A DNA stretch of 64,000 nt, from positions 3,631,615 through 3,695,614 of the forward strand of contig NZ_AP017898.1 in assembly GCF_003609835.1 (NCBI RefSeq). The letters are read 5' to 3'. This DNA is from Sphingopyxis sp. FD7. GTDB lineage: Bacteria; Pseudomonadota; Alphaproteobacteria; Sphingomonadales; Sphingomonadaceae. A model generated the notes under the pieces. It searched no databases, was not told the origin of the DNA, and saw nothing but the letters and a program-made list of their open reading frames with translations. Position numbers and translations under genes: made by a program. This document shows, one piece after another, positions 51,981 through 61,467 of the stretch; positions within the stretch are counted from its first letter, which is position 1, and each line of letters begins with the position of its first letter.

Positions 51981-54497
51981 ATGGCCGCCGACCGTTCGAC
52001 CGATTTCCGCCTGCGCCTGCGCCGCGACAGCAACGCCGTCATCGCCTGGGTTCGCGAAATGTGGACGCGGCGCTGGTTCCGCTGGCTCGGCTATCTCGCG
52101 GCCGCGGGCCTGTTGGCGATCGCGCTTATCTGGGCGATCTTCGCGCGCGACCTTCCCTCGGTCGACCAGCTGCGCACCTATGAGCCGCCGCTGCCGACGA
52201 TGGTGCGCGACGGCGAGGGCAAGCCGGTCCACAGCTATGCGCGCGAACGCCGCGTCCAGCTCGACTATAGCGAATATCCGCCGTTGCTCGTGCGCGCCTT
52301 CCTCGCGGCGGAGGACAAGACCTTCTTCAGCCATGGCGGGATCGATTATCCGGGCATCGTATCGGCGATCATCACCAACCTGTCGAACAGCGGGCGCCCG
52401 GTCGGCGCTTCGACGATCACCCAGCAGGTCGCGAAGAATCTGCTGCTTACCAACGAGCTCAGCTATCGCCGCAAGATTCGCGAGGCGATCCTTGCGATGC
52501 GGATCGAGGATGCGCTGACCAAGGAGCAGATTCTCGAACTTTATCTCAACGAAATCCCGCTCGGTCGGCGCAGCTTCGGCGTCCAGGCGGCGAGCCGCGC
52601 CTATTTCGACAAGGATGTCGACGAACTGGCGCTGCACGAAATGGCGTTCCTCGCCATCCTGCCCAAGGCGCCCGAACGCTATGGCCGCGCGCGGTTCGAG
52701 CGCGACGCGATCGCCCGGCGCAACTTCGTGCTCGGCGCGATGGAGGATAATGGCTGGATCACCGCGGCGCAGCGCGACGCCGCGCGCGCCATGCCGCTCG
52801 GCCTCACGACCAGCGGCAACCGCGCCGTGGCGCAGGTCGGCGGCTATTATATGGAAGAGGTGCGACGCCAGCTGATCGCCGAGTTCGGCGAAACCGCCGA
52901 AGACGGGCCGCACAGCGTCTATGCCGGCGGCCTGTGGGTGCGCACGCCCTATGACGGCAAGATGCAGGTCGCGGCGACGCGCGCGCTGCGCAAGGGCCTG
53001 CAACGCTATGACGCGGGCAAGGGCTGGTCGGGGCCGATCGCGAGGATCGAGGCCGACGAGCAGTGGCAGAGCCGCCTCGCGTCGAGCTTCATCGGCATCG
53101 ACTATGACAATTGGCGCGTCGCGGCGGTGCTCTCGAAGAGTGGGGGCGCGGCGCGTATCGGCTTTGCCGATGGCGACACCGGCACGCTCCCCGCGAGCGC
53201 CGCGACGATGGGTTATCGCCGCACGGGCGGCAGCGCCTTTTCGGCGCTGCGTCCGGGCGATCTGATCGTCGTCAAATCGACCGGCGGCAACAACTATGCC
53301 TTGCGCAACATCCCCGAAGTGTCGGGCGGCATGGTCGTTGAAAGTCCGCATTCGGGGCGCATCTATGCGATGCAGGGCGGCTTCGACGTCCGCCTGTCAC
53401 CTTTCAACCGCGCAACGCAGGCGGAGCGCCAGCCGGGTTCGACGATCAAGCCCTTCGTTTACGCCGCGGCGCTCGACAATGGCATGACCCCGGCGACGAT
53501 GATCGTCGACGGGCCCTTCTGTGTCTATCAGGGCGCGCGTTTCGGCAACAAATGTTTCCGCAACTTCGGGGGCGCCGGCGGGTCGGGCGAACATACGATG
53601 CGCTGGGGGCTTGAACAGTCGCGCAACCTGATGACGGTGCGGGCGGCGAGCCAGATCGGCATGGAGCCTGTCGTCGAAATGATCGCCCGGATGGGCATCG
53701 GCCAGCACGAACCCTATCTCTCGACCGCGCTCGGCGCCGGATCGACGACGGTGGAAAAGATGACCAATGCCTATGCCATGCTTGCGAACCACGGTCGCGA
53801 GCTCAAACCGCGCGTCATCGACTATGCGCAGGACCGCCGCGGAAAGGTCATCTTTCCCCGGAACTGGAAACCGTGCGACGGTTGCAACATGAAGGATTGG
53901 GATGGCCGTCCGATGCCGCGTTTCGCGCGCTCGGGGCGGCAACTGATGGATCCGATGACCGCCTATCAGGTCGTCCACATGCTTGAAGGTGTCGTCCAGC
54001 GCGGCACGGCAGTGCGGCTGCGCGACCTCGATGTGCCGCTGTTCGGCAAGACGGGCACGACCTCTGGCCCGAACGACGTCTGGTTCGTCGGCGGCACGCC
54101 CGACGTCGTCGCGGGCATGTATATTGGTTTCGACCAGCCGCGCAGCATGGGCGGCTATGCCCAGGGCAGCAGCTATGCGGCGCCGATTTTCAAGGACTTC
54201 GCGCTCGAAGCGCTTGCCGATCGCCAGCCGATTCCCTTTGCCGCGCCCAAGGGGATACGGATGGTCCGCATCGACCGTCGGTCGGGACGCCGCGTCTATG
54301 GCAGCTGGCCGGGGACCGATCCGCTCGCGGCAATCATCTGGGAAGCGTTCAAGCCCGAAAGCGAGCCCCGGCGCACGATCCGCGAAGATGAAATCAAGCC
54401 GCCCAAGACCCCGCAGCGACAGGACGCGCCCGTCGAGCAGCGGCCCGCGCGCCGCAGCGACAGCGAGTTCCTGGAGGATCGCGGCGGCATCATCTGA
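51981..54497 (+). CDS. mrcA: Penicillin-binding protein 1A (bifunctional glycosyltransferase/transpeptidase)
   Basis: An 838-residue class A PBP. A single transmembrane helix (about 36-53) anchors it. The glycosyltransferase 51 domain shows EDKTFFSHGGID (catalytic Glu at about 110) and STITQQVAKNLLL. The transpeptidase domain has the active-site serine in PGSTIKPF (about 486), the SRN motif in EQSRNLMT, and KTGTTSG at about 690. It polymerises glycan strands and cross-links peptides in the periplasm. A disordered basic/acidic tail ends the protein. It is followed by prfB. In related genomes amidase, PBP1A and prfB are consecutive; here three other genes separate the amidase. Confidence 0.95.
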   Translation: MAADRSTDFRLRLRRDSNAVIAWVREMWTRRWFRWLGYLAAAGLLAIALIWAIFARDLPSVDQLRTYEPPLPTMVRDGEGKPVHSYARERRVQLDYSEYPPLLVRAFLAAEDKTFFSHGGIDYPGIVSAIITNLSNSGRPVGASTITQQVAKNLLLTNELSYRRKIREAILAMRIEDALTKEQILELYLNEIPLGRRSFGVQAASRAYFDKDVDELALHEMAFLAILPKAPERYGRARFERDAIARRNFVLGAMEDNGWITAAQRDAARAMPLGLTTSGNRAVAQVGGYYMEEVRRQLIAEFGETAEDGPHSVYAGGLWVRTPYDGKMQVAATRALRKGLQRYDAGKGWSGPIARIEADEQWQSRLASSFIGIDYDNWRVAAVLSKSGGAARIGFADGDTGTLPASAATMGYRRTGGSAFSALRPGDLIVVKSTGGNNYALRNIPEVSGGMVVESPHSGRIYAMQGGFDVRLSPFNRATQAERQPGSTIKPFVYAAALDNGMTPATMIVDGPFCVYQGARFGNKCFRNFGGAGGSGEHTMRWGLEQSRNLMTVRAASQIGMEPVVEMIARMGIGQHEPYLSTALGAGSTTVEKMTNAYAMLANHGRELKPRVIDYAQDRRGKVIFPRNWKPCDGCNMKDWDGRPMPRFARSGRQLMDPMTAYQVVHMLEGVVQRGTAVRLRDLDVPLFGKTGTTSGPNDVWFVGGTPDVVAGMYIGFDQPRSMGGYAQGSSYAAPIFKDFALEALADRQPIPFAAPKGIRMVRIDRRSGRRVYGSWPGTDPLAAIIWEAFKPESEPRRTIREDEIKPPKTPQRQDAPVEQRPARRSDSEFLEDRGGII

Positions 54498-54582
54498 CGC
54501 TGCGCGCCTTCTTTCGACCTGCCTTTTCTTGACGGCCGCAAAGCCCTAAGGCCGGGGTCGACATTTTTCAGGAGCCAAGAAC

Positions 54583-55710
54583 ATGCGCGCCGAAGCGCAG
54601 GATCATATCGACAAGATTACCGCCGCCCTCGCGCTGCTGCGCCGCTTTCTCGACTGGGATCGCGCGGTGCGCCGTCTCGACGAACTCAATGCCAAGGTCG
54701 AAGACCCGACGCTGTGGGATAATCCCAAGGCGGCGCAGGAGGTCATGCGTGAACGCCGCCGCCTCGATGAGGCGATTACCGCGACGCGCGCGATCGAGCG
54801 CGAATGCGCCGACACCGCCGAACTGATCGAACTGGCCGAGATGGAGGGCGACGAGGCGATGGTCGATGAGGCCGTCGCCAGCCTCGCCGCGCTCGCCGCG
54901 CGCGCCGAGGAGGACAAGGTAAAGGCGCTGCTCGCGGGCGAGGCCGACGGCAACGACTGCTATATCGAAGTGCATGCAGGCGCGGGGGGCACCGAAAGCC
55001 AGGACTGGGCCGAAATGCTCCAGCGTATGTATATGCGCTGGGCCGAAAAGCGCGGGCTGAAGGTTGAGCTGATCGAATATCAGGCGGGTGAACAGGCGGG
55101 CATCAAATCGGCGACGATGCTCGTGAAGGGCGAAAATGCCTATGGCTATGCCAAGACCGAAAGCGGCGTCCACCGCCTCGTCCGCATCTCGCCCTACGAC
55201 AGCTCGGCGCGCCGCCACACCAGCTTTTCGAGCGTCTGGGTCTATCCGGTGATCGACGACAATATCGAGATAGAGATCAACGAGAGCGACCTCAAGATCG
55301 ACACCTATCGCGCTTCGGGCGCGGGCGGGCAGCATGTCAACACGACCGATTCGGCGGTGCGCATCACGCACATCCCGACGGGTATCGTCGTCGCCAGCCA
55401 GAACGACCGTTCGCAGCACAAGAATCGCGCGACCGCGATGGGGATGCTGAAAGCGCGGATGTACGAGGCCGAGCTGCAAAAGCGCGAGGCCGCGGCGTCG
55501 GGCGAATATCAGGCGAAGACCGAGATCGGCTGGGGCCACCAGATACGCTCCTATGTGCTGCAACCCTATCAGCTGGTGAAGGATCTCAGAACCGGTGTCA
55601 CCTCGACCGCGCCCGGCGACGTGCTCGACGGCGCGCTCGATCCCTTCATGGCGGCGGCGCTGTCGCAGAAGGTGACGGGCGAAAAGGTCGACGTCGAGGA
55701 TATCGACTGA
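54583..55710 (+). CDS. prfB: Peptide chain release factor 2
   Basis: A 375-residue release factor with GGQ in [15 protein letters not shown] (about 250), which enters the peptidyl-transferase centre, and the codon-recognition segment written [13 protein letters not shown], with SPY where E. coli RF2 has SPF. The N-terminal part [11 protein letters not shown] fits RF2. There is no in-frame TGA near codon 25, so the autoregulatory +1 frameshift of many RF2 genes is absent. The ATG at 54583 follows CAGGAGCC. It overlaps the next gene by one base. Confidence 0.95.
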   Translation: MRAEAQDHIDKITAALALLRRFLDWDRAVRRLDELNAKVEDPTLWDNPKAAQEVMRERRRLDEAITATRAIERECADTAELIELAEMEGDEAMVDEAVASLAALAARAEEDKVKALLAGEADGNDCYIEVHAGAGGTESQDWAEMLQRMYMRWAEKRGLKVELIEYQAGEQAGIKSATMLVKGENAYGYAKTESGVHRLVRISPYDSSARRHTSFSSVWVYPVIDDNIEIEINESDLKIDTYRASGAGGQHVNTTDSAVRITHIPTGIVVASQNDRSQHKNRATAMGMLKARMYEAELQKREAAASGEYQAKTEIGWGHQIRSYVLQPYQLVKDLRTGVTSTAPGDVLDGALDPFMAAALSQKVTGEKVDVEDID

Positions 55711-56429
55711 TGCGGCGCGGCGCCCTCGCTGCGCTGGCGCTGCTGCCGCTGCTCGGCGGCTGCGACGGCCCGTGGAGCGAGGACAGCAGCCGCATCGAAA
55801 CCGCGCGCGACTTTCCGCCCGCCGACCGCCCCGTCGCGCCGACCGTCTCGACCAAATGGTCGACCGAGGAAGCGCGCGACCGCGTCAACGAGGCCGAGGA
55901 TGTCATGGACTCGGCCGACGTCCGCCCCGGCATGACCGTCGCCGACATCGGCGCGGGCGACGGCTATTATACCGTGCGCCTCGCGCAGCGCGTCGGCGCC
56001 GCGGGGCGCGTGCTGGCGCAGGACATCATCCCGGAGGTGATCGAGCGGCTCGCCGATCGCGTCGCGCGCGAACGGCTCGACAATGTCTCGCTCAAACTCG
56101 GCGCGGTCGATGATCCGCGCCTGCCGGCGGCCAGCTTCGACCGCGTGTTCATGGTCCATATGTATCACGAGATCGGCGAACCCTATGCCTTCCTCTGGCG
56201 GCTGCGCCCCGCGCTGCGCGAGGGCGGACATGTGATCGTCGTCGACGGCGACCGTCCGATCGCGCAGCATGGCACACCCTTCCGCCTGCTCGTCTGCGAG
56301 TTCGAGGCGGTGGGCTACAAGCTCGTCTCCTATGACGACAAGCAGCATGCCGGCGGCTATCTCGCGCGCTTCGTCCCCGAAGGCGAGCGCCCCGCGCCCG
56401 ATGCGATCCAGGTCTGCGACAATCCGTGA
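55710..56429 (+). CDS. Lipoprotein-type SAM-dependent methyltransferase
   Basis: A 239-residue protein with a lipobox-like signal (LALLPLLGGC, Cys at about 18) and a class I methyltransferase domain: VADIGAGDGYYTVRLAQRVG (SAM motif I, about 78-97), and VFMVHMYHEIGEP. Methyltransferases with export signals are seen in proteobacteria as putative lipoproteins; SAM is cytosolic, so the role outside is unclear. The start ATG overlaps the prfB stop (TGATG). Downstream, the DsrE gene converges at 56434. Substrate unknown. Confidence 0.8.
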   Translation: MRRGALAALALLPLLGGCDGPWSEDSSRIETARDFPPADRPVAPTVSTKWSTEEARDRVNEAEDVMDSADVRPGMTVADIGAGDGYYTVRLAQRVGAAGRVLAQDIIPEVIERLADRVARERLDNVSLKLGAVDDPRLPAASFDRVFMVHMYHEIGEPYAFLWRLRPALREGGHVIVVDGDRPIAQHGTPFRLLVCEFEAVGYKLVSYDDKQHAGGYLARFVPEGERPAPDAIQVCDNP

Positions 56430-56433
56430 GCGA

Positions 56434-56799
56434 TCAATAAACGATCAGCCGGTCCTCTGCCGCGAGCGCGGCGAGAAAGCTGACGACCCCGCCCGCCCTG
56501 ATTCCGCCGACGATGCGGTCTGCGGTCAGGTCGGCGAGCGCAAGCCCCGATTGGCACACGATGATCTCGACCCCGCTCGCCAGCGCCTCGTCGATCAGTT
56601 CGCCCAGCCCCGGCAGCCCCGCGGCGCGGCGCGCGCCGTCGCCCGCAAAGCCCGCGGGCGCACGCAGCATCGCGGCGGCGTCGCTCTGCAGGAACAGGCG
56701 CGCGTTTTGCCCCAGCGCGGCGGCGGCGATCGCGGTCTCCAGCGCCGCGCAAAAGCGCCGCCCCTCGGCCGCCGCGACGATGATGTTCAGTCCCGGCAT
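56434..56799 (-). CDS. DsrE-family protein
   Basis: A 121-residue DsrE/F-like protein starting MPGLNIIVAAAEGRRFCAALETAI. The family pattern is seen in the EIIVCQSGLALADL segment, which holds a cysteine near residue 81 in the place used for persulfide chemistry, and the RIVGGIRAGGVVSFLAAL end. The start ATG 56799 has GGAG 8 bases upstream and overlaps the end of the HesA gene by 13 bases. Family members transfer sulfur or bind small ligands; the partner is unknown. Confidence 0.75.
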   Translation of the reverse strand: MPGLNIIVAAAEGRRFCAALETAIAAAALGQNARLFLQSDAAAMLRAPAGFAGDGARRAAGLPGLGELIDEALASGVEIIVCQSGLALADLTADRIVGGIRAGGVVSFLAALAAEDRLIVY

Positions 56800-57536
56800 A
56801 TCGGGCACTCCGGCTCCTTCGCGACCGCCACCTCGCGCCAGCGCCGGTCGAGCATGTCGATGATCGCCAGCCGCCCGGCGAGCGGCGTCCCCCAGCCCGC
56901 CAGCGCGCGCACCACTTCCAGCGCCGCCATCGTCCCCACCATCCCCGCGAGCGCGCCCATCACGCCCTGCTCGGCGCAGTTGATTCCCGGCCGGTCGGGA
57001 TCGTCGCCGACCAGGCAGGCATAGCAGGGACTCGCGGCGCGCCACCCCTCGTAAAGCGCGACCTGCCCCTCGAACGCGCCGATGGCCGCCGAGAGCAGGG
57101 GGATTTGCAGCGCCACCGACGCACGGTTGACCGCCAGTCGCGTAGCGAAATTGTCGCAGCCGTCGAGGATCAGGCTCGCGCCCGCCAGCAGCGCCGCGGC
57201 GTTGACCGCGTCCAGCCGTTCGGCGGCCGCAATGGCCTCGACATGGGGATTGATCCGCCGCGCCGCATCGGCCGCGACCGCCGCCTTCGATGCGCCGATG
57301 TCGGCGTCGGTGAACAGGGGTTGGCGCTGCAGGTTCGACAGCTCGACGACATCATGGTCGATGATCGTCAGCCGCCCGACCCCTGCGGCGGCCAGATAGG
57401 TGATCGCGGGACAACCGATCCCGCCCGCGCCGACGATCGCGACATGGCTCCCCTTCAGCTTCGCCTGTCCCGCGCCGCCGAACGCGGGCAGGACGATCTG
57501 GCGGGCGTAACGGTCGAGTTCGGCGTCGGACAACAA
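56787..57536 (-). CDS. HesA/MoeB/ThiF-family E1-like adenylyltransferase
   Basis: A 249-residue protein with the nucleotide motif VAIVGAGGIGCPAITYLAAAGVG, the conserved NLQRQPLFTDADIGASKA block, DGCDNFATR (metal-binding Asp) and two cysteine pairs (CYACL and CPIC) that form a zinc site. It activates the C-terminus of a ubiquitin-like protein (MoaD or ThiS) by adenylation for sulfur transfer. The start is a TTG (57536). There is no rhodanese domain, but the overlapping DsrE gene might supply sulfur; this is inference. dut is upstream with a 2-base gap. Confidence 0.88.
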   Translation of the reverse strand: MLSDAELDRYARQIVLPAFGGAGQAKLKGSHVAIVGAGGIGCPAITYLAAAGVGRLTIIDHDVVELSNLQRQPLFTDADIGASKAAVAADAARRINPHVEAIAAAERLDAVNAAALLAGASLILDGCDNFATRLAVNRASVALQIPLLSAAIGAFEGQVALYEGWRAASPCYACLVGDDPDRPGINCAEQGVMGALAGMVGTMAALEVVRALAGWGTPLAGRLAIIDMLDRRWREVAVAKEPECPICRD

Positions 57537-57538
57537 GC

Positions 57539-58099
57539 CTATTCGCCCGGCCGCCGCATCCTGATCGCGGAGAGCGAGGCGAGTTTTGCCCGCGTGCCGG
57601 TCCCTTCTTCCTCTTCCTCGGTGCCGCCACTCGCAACGCCCGTCGATCCGAACCCGCCCGCGCCGCGCGCGGTGTCGTCCAGCCTGTCGACCTCGGCAAA
57701 GGCCGCGCGCTGAACGGGCGCGGGCACGAGCTGCGCGATGCGGTCGCCGCGCCTGATCTCGAAAGGCTCGTCGCTCAGGTTGGCGAGGATCACCTTCACT
57801 TCGCCGCGATAGTCGCTGTCGATGGTCCCCGGCGTGTTGAGGCAGGTGATGCCATGCTTGAGCGCCAGCCCCGAGCGCGGCCGCACCTGCACCTCATATC
57901 CCGGCGGGATCGCCATCGCGAACCCCGTCGCGACCGCGTGGCGCGTGCCGGGGCGGATCGTCAGCGTTTCGGCCGCGACGACATCCATCCCCGCCGCGCC
58001 GCCCGACGCATAGGCGGGCAGGGGCAGGCCGCCGCCGTTCGGCAGGCGCTGGATCGCGATTTCAATCGCGGTCGAGTGGGGCGCGTTGTTCGAGCTCAT
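57539..58099 (-). CDS. dut: Deoxyuridine 5'-triphosphate nucleotidohydrolase
   Basis: A 186-residue trimeric dUTPase. The conserved motifs are [11 protein letters not shown] (I), [15 protein letters not shown] (II), [16 protein letters not shown] (III), [11 protein letters not shown] (IV) and AGGFGSTG (V). It converts dUTP to dUMP, which keeps uracil out of DNA. A 30-residue acidic and basic tail follows motif V, longer than normal. It overlaps the end of coaBC by 38 bases. Same operon as coaBC and hesA. Confidence 0.95.
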   Translation of the reverse strand: MSSNNAPHSTAIEIAIQRLPNGGGLPLPAYASGGAAGMDVVAAETLTIRPGTRHAVATGFAMAIPPGYEVQVRPRSGLALKHGITCLNTPGTIDSDYRGEVKVILANLSDEPFEIRRGDRIAQLVPAPVQRAAFAEVDRLDDTARGAGGFGSTGVASGGTEEEEEGTGTRAKLASLSAIRMRRPGE

Positions 58100-59324
58100 C
58101 GGCGATCTTTTCCATCAATTTGCGGGCGACGGCGGCTTTGGGCAGCCGGTCCCAGCTGTCTACCCCGTCTTTGCTAACGATATGCACCCGATTGCTTTCG
58201 CCGCCCATGGGGTCGGCCGACACATCGTTGGCGACGATCCAGTCGCACCCCTTGCGTGCCAGCTTTGCCTCGGCGTGCGCGATGACATCGTTGGTTTCGG
58301 CGGCAAAGCCGATCAGCAGCGGCGGGCGTTCGGGCGACTTCGCGACGCTTGCCAATATGTCGGGATTTTCGGCGAGCGCGAGCGGCGGCACGGCGCCGCT
58401 GCCGTCCTTCTTGATCTTTTGTTCCGCGGGGTCGGCCGCCCGCCAGTCGGCGACGGCAGCAACCATGATCGCGGCGTCGACGGGCAGGCCCTGCCGCACT
58501 TCGTCGGCCATTTCGCGCGCCGTCTCGACGTCGACGCGGATCACCCCCGGGGGCGTCGGCAGCGGCACCGGCCCGGCGATCAGCAGCACCTCGGCCCCCG
58601 CATTGGCGGCGGCGGCGGCGATCGCAAAGCCCTGCTTGCCGCTCGACCGGTTGGCGATATAGCGCACGGGGTCGATCGGCTCGTGCGTCGGCCCCGCAGT
58701 CACGAGGATGCGGCGGCCGTGGAGCGGGCGGTGGTTCGCGGGCGCGAAATCGGGTTGCCCCGACAGGATCGACGGCGCGGGCGCGTTCGCCAGCGCCGCC
58801 TCGATCGCCGCGAAAATGGCGTCGGGTTCGGGCAGGCGGCCGGGGCCATATTCGCCGCACGCCATCTCGCCCTCGTCGGGCTCCATCACCGTCACCCCGT
58901 CGCCGCGCAGCGTGGCGACATTGCGCTGCGTCGCGGGGTGCAGCCACATCCGCACATTCATCGCGGGCGCGGCGAGCACCGGCTTGTCGGTCGCGAGCAG
59001 CAACGTCGTCGCCAGATCGTCGGCGATACCGCCCGCCATTTTGGCGAGCAGATCGGCGGTTGCGGGCGCGACGACGACCAGGTCGGCCTCGCGGCTCAGC
59101 TGGATATGCCCCATCTCGACCTCGTCCTTCAGGTCGAACAGGTCAGTGTAAACCTTGTATTCGGACAGCGCGGCGAGAGTCAACGGCGTGACGAATTGTG
59201 CGCCCGCTCGCGTGAGGACGCAGCGAACGACATAGCCCGCCTTGCGAAGCACGCGGACAAGCTCGATGCTTTTATATGCGGCAATGCCGCCGCCGACGAT
59301 GAGCAGGATGCGGGGCTGGGTCAT
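58062..59324 (-). CDS. coaBC: Bifunctional phosphopantothenoylcysteine decarboxylase / phosphopantothenate-cysteine ligase
   Basis: A 420-residue two-domain enzyme (Dfp). The N-terminal CoaC flavoprotein part has [26 protein letters not shown] and [13 protein letters not shown] with the active cysteine. The CoaB part follows ([31 protein letters not shown]). It performs the second and third steps of CoA synthesis from pantothenate. Its gene order ubiB-[ccdAB]-coaBC-dut is typical of sphingomonads apart from the TA insertion. Secure. Confidence 0.95.
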   Translation of the reverse strand: MTQPRILLIVGGGIAAYKSIELVRVLRKAGYVVRCVLTRAGAQFVTPLTLAALSEYKVYTDLFDLKDEVEMGHIQLSREADLVVVAPATADLLAKMAGGIADDLATTLLLATDKPVLAAPAMNVRMWLHPATQRNVATLRGDGVTVMEPDEGEMACGEYGPGRLPEPDAIFAAIEAALANAPAPSILSGQPDFAPANHRPLHGRRILVTAGPTHEPIDPVRYIANRSSGKQGFAIAAAAANAGAEVLLIAGPVPLPTPPGVIRVDVETAREMADEVRQGLPVDAAIMVAAVADWRAADPAEQKIKKDGSGAVPPLALAENPDILASVAKSPERPPLLIGFAAETNDVIAHAEAKLARKGCDWIVANDVSADPMGGESNRVHIVSKDGVDSWDRLPKAAVARKLMEKIADELEQRAPLDRD

Positions 59325-59328
59325 CAGG

Positions 59329-59625
59329 TCAGAACCCCGTGGTCAGCATGTCGAGCGCGCCCATGATCGCATAATGCTCCGCTTCAAGATTGGCGACCGG
59401 GCGTTGCAGACGCTCGAACGGAATCGCAAAGATCAGATGCGTCGCCATTACCAATGTTTGGCCGTTGACCGTCAAGAGCGGGTTTAGCCGCGGGATTGGT
59501 TCGACTTTCGCGGTCGGCATCAGCGGCACGACGACGCGCGACGCCAGATGATCGAGCACGTCGGCCTGGCAATCGAGAAGCAGCCCGCGACCGGGAGCAC
59601 CGGGGTAGACGTCGTATCGCGCCAT
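59329..59625 (-). CDS. ccdB: CcdB-family toxin
   Basis: A 98-residue protein with the CcdB pattern: N-terminal MARYDVYPGAPGRGLLLDCQADVLDHLASRVVVPL, the central RLNPLLTVNGQTLVMATHLIFAIP and the C-terminal gyrase-interacting end GALDMLTTGF. Known CcdB toxins poison DNA gyrase. It begins immediately after the antitoxin stop (no gap) and ends 4 bases before coaBC. Poor regulatory isolation within the core operon suggests read-through from upstream. Confidence 0.85.
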   Translation of the reverse strand: MARYDVYPGAPGRGLLLDCQADVLDHLASRVVVPLMPTAKVEPIPRLNPLLTVNGQTLVMATHLIFAIPFERLQRPVANLEAEHYAIMGALDMLTTGF

Positions 59626-59871
59626 TCAGAGCTGCCGATACTCGTCATAGGGCATTCCGTTTTCCCGAATATAGTCGTTCCAGCTTTCGATCGCGGCACG
59701 GTTTTCCTTTTTCCAGACCAACTCGCGAGCCTTCTTCACCTCGGCTGCCAACCCCGACTGGCAGGCCTCGCTGACGTTGATGCCCAGCTTTCGCGCTTCC
59801 TCGACCAGCTCGGCGTTCAGCGACACATTGGTCGGCTTTTTGGGGCCTTCAAATCGCGCCGGACGGTTCAT
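59626..59871 (-). CDS. ccdA: CcdA-family antitoxin
   Basis: An 81-residue protein. The N-terminal ribbon-helix-helix (KKPTNVSLNAELVEEARKLGINVSEACQSGLA) would bind its own operator, and the C-terminal tail (WKKENRAAIESWNDYIRENGMPYDEYRQL) resembles CcdA segments that neutralise CcdB. The start is ATG 59871 (AGGAG 7 bases upstream) rather than ATG 59877. It precedes ccdB with direct abutment. The operator is not recognised. Confidence 0.83.
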   Translation of the reverse strand: MNRPARFEGPKKPTNVSLNAELVEEARKLGINVSEACQSGLAAEVKKARELVWKKENRAAIESWNDYIRENGMPYDEYRQL

Positions 59872-59915
59872 CCCCATTCTCCTTGCGCATAACATATGCG
59901 CATTGGATTTCCGAT

Positions 59916-61460
59916 TCAACCCAGCCAGTTCAGCGCCGCGGCACCCGCCGCCGCGCCGACCAGCGCGGTCAGCGCGTAACGCCACCAGACGCGCCGCTCG
60001 CCGCGCTCCCACATCAAGGGAATGTCGGGCAGCGGCGGCGCGGGCGGCGCGGCGCCCTTGCGCGGCAATTGTTCGTCGAGGCGGCGGATGATGTCGGGGA
60101 TCAGCGCCAGCGTCCGGCCCTGCTCGCGCAGCCCGTCGGCGAGCGCGGCTTCGGGGCCCAGCTCGTCGCGGATCCATTCCTTCACGAACGGTCCCGACAC
60201 GTCCCACATGTTGATTTTGGGATTCAGCATCGTCGCGACGCCCTCGACCATCACCATCGTTTTCTGGAGCAAGAGAAGGTGCGGCTGCGTCTGCATGTCG
60301 AAATCGCGCGTGATCGCGAACAGCCCGTCGAGCATCTGCCCGACGCTGAGCTCGCTCACCGGCTTGCCGCGCATCGGCTCGCCGACCGCGCGCAGCGCCG
60401 TCGCGAACTCCTCGACATTGTGGTAATCGGGCACATATTGCGCCTCGAAATGAATCTCGGCGACGCGGCGGTAATTGCCCGTCGTCAGCCCATAGAGGAT
60501 TTCGGCCAGCCAGTAGCGCGCCTGCCGGTTGATTCGCCCCATGATGCCGAAATCGACGGCGGCGATCGTCCCGTCGGCCTTTACGAACAAATTGCCCTGG
60601 TGCATGTCGGCGTGGAAAAAGCCTTCCGCAATCGCCTGCCGCAGAAAGGCGTGGACCAGGTTTGCCGCCAGCTTCTCCATGTCGTGCCCGGCGGCGACCA
60701 GCGCGTCGCGGTGCGAAATCTTGATGCCGTCGATCCAGCTCATCGTCATCACGCGGCTGTTGGTGCGGTCCCAGTCGATCGCGGGCACTTCATATTCGGG
60801 CACCGCCGCCATCGCGTCGGACAATTCCGAAGCCGAGGCCGCCTCGCGCCGCAGGTCGAGTTCGCGCAAGGTCCAGCGGCGGAAATTGGCGATCACCTGC
60901 CGCGGGCGCAGCCGCGACGCCTCGCCGCCGAAGGCTTCGAGATGCGCAGCCGCCCATTCATAGGTTTCGATGTCGCGCGCGAACTGTTTGTCGATGCCGG
61001 GGCGGCGGATCTTGACCGCGACGCGGCGCCCGTCGGTGGTGACCGCGCGGTGGACCTGCGCGATCGACGCCGATCCGACGGGATCGGGGTCGAAATCGCT
61101 AAAGAGGCTTTCGAGCGGCGCCTCGAAGGTCGCCTCGATCTCCTGCCGGATGCGCGCAAAGCCGACGGGGGGCAGCGCGTCCTGCAGGGTGAGCAGGTTG
61201 CGCGCGGCGTCCTCGCCGACCAGGTCGGGCCGCGTCGCCAGCGTCTGGCCCAGCTTCACCGCGGCGGGGCCGATCGCCTGAAAGGCGGCGGCATAGTCGG
61301 GAGTTTTCGGCTGGATCGTGCCGAGCCGCGCGATCCGGCACAGCCGCTTGACGCCGGGCGGGGTCGCCGGTGCCGTCTCGATCCCGCGCAGCGCGCCGTG
61401 GCGCGCGAGGATACGGCCCCATTTCAGCAGACGGGCAATATGGGTGACAGGACGGGTCAT
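59916..61460 (-). CDS. ubiB: Ubiquinone biosynthesis protein UbiB (ABC1/COQ8-like kinase)
   Basis: A 514-residue atypical kinase. The KxGQ motif is in AAVKLGQTLATRPDLV, the Ala-rich ATP loop is in SASIAQVHRA, the catalytic motif in GFFHADMHQGNLF, and the metal motif in VDFGIMGR. A hydrophobic C-terminal segment (RYALTALVGAAAGAAALNWLG) anchors it to the membrane. It is required for aerobic ubiquinone synthesis, probably as an ATPase. The ATG at 61460 follows GGAGACAGG. ubiE is upstream, separated by a palindromic repeat. Confidence 0.94.
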   Translation of the reverse strand: MTRPVTHIARLLKWGRILARHGALRGIETAPATPPGVKRLCRIARLGTIQPKTPDYAAAFQAIGPAAVKLGQTLATRPDLVGEDAARNLLTLQDALPPVGFARIRQEIEATFEAPLESLFSDFDPDPVGSASIAQVHRAVTTDGRRVAVKIRRPGIDKQFARDIETYEWAAAHLEAFGGEASRLRPRQVIANFRRWTLRELDLRREAASASELSDAMAAVPEYEVPAIDWDRTNSRVMTMSWIDGIKISHRDALVAAGHDMEKLAANLVHAFLRQAIAEGFFHADMHQGNLFVKADGTIAAVDFGIMGRINRQARYWLAEILYGLTTGNYRRVAEIHFEAQYVPDYHNVEEFATALRAVGEPMRGKPVSELSVGQMLDGLFAITRDFDMQTQPHLLLLQKTMVMVEGVATMLNPKINMWDVSGPFVKEWIRDELGPEAALADGLREQGRTLALIPDIIRRLDEQLPRKGAAPPAPPLPDIPLMWERGERRVWWRYALTALVGAAAGAAALNWLG

Positions 61461-61467
61461 CCTGTCT

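Noticed and set aside
54583..54720. Programmed +1 frameshift in prfB
   Set aside because: No in-frame TGA and no CTTTGA slippery site; the frame is continuous through this region.
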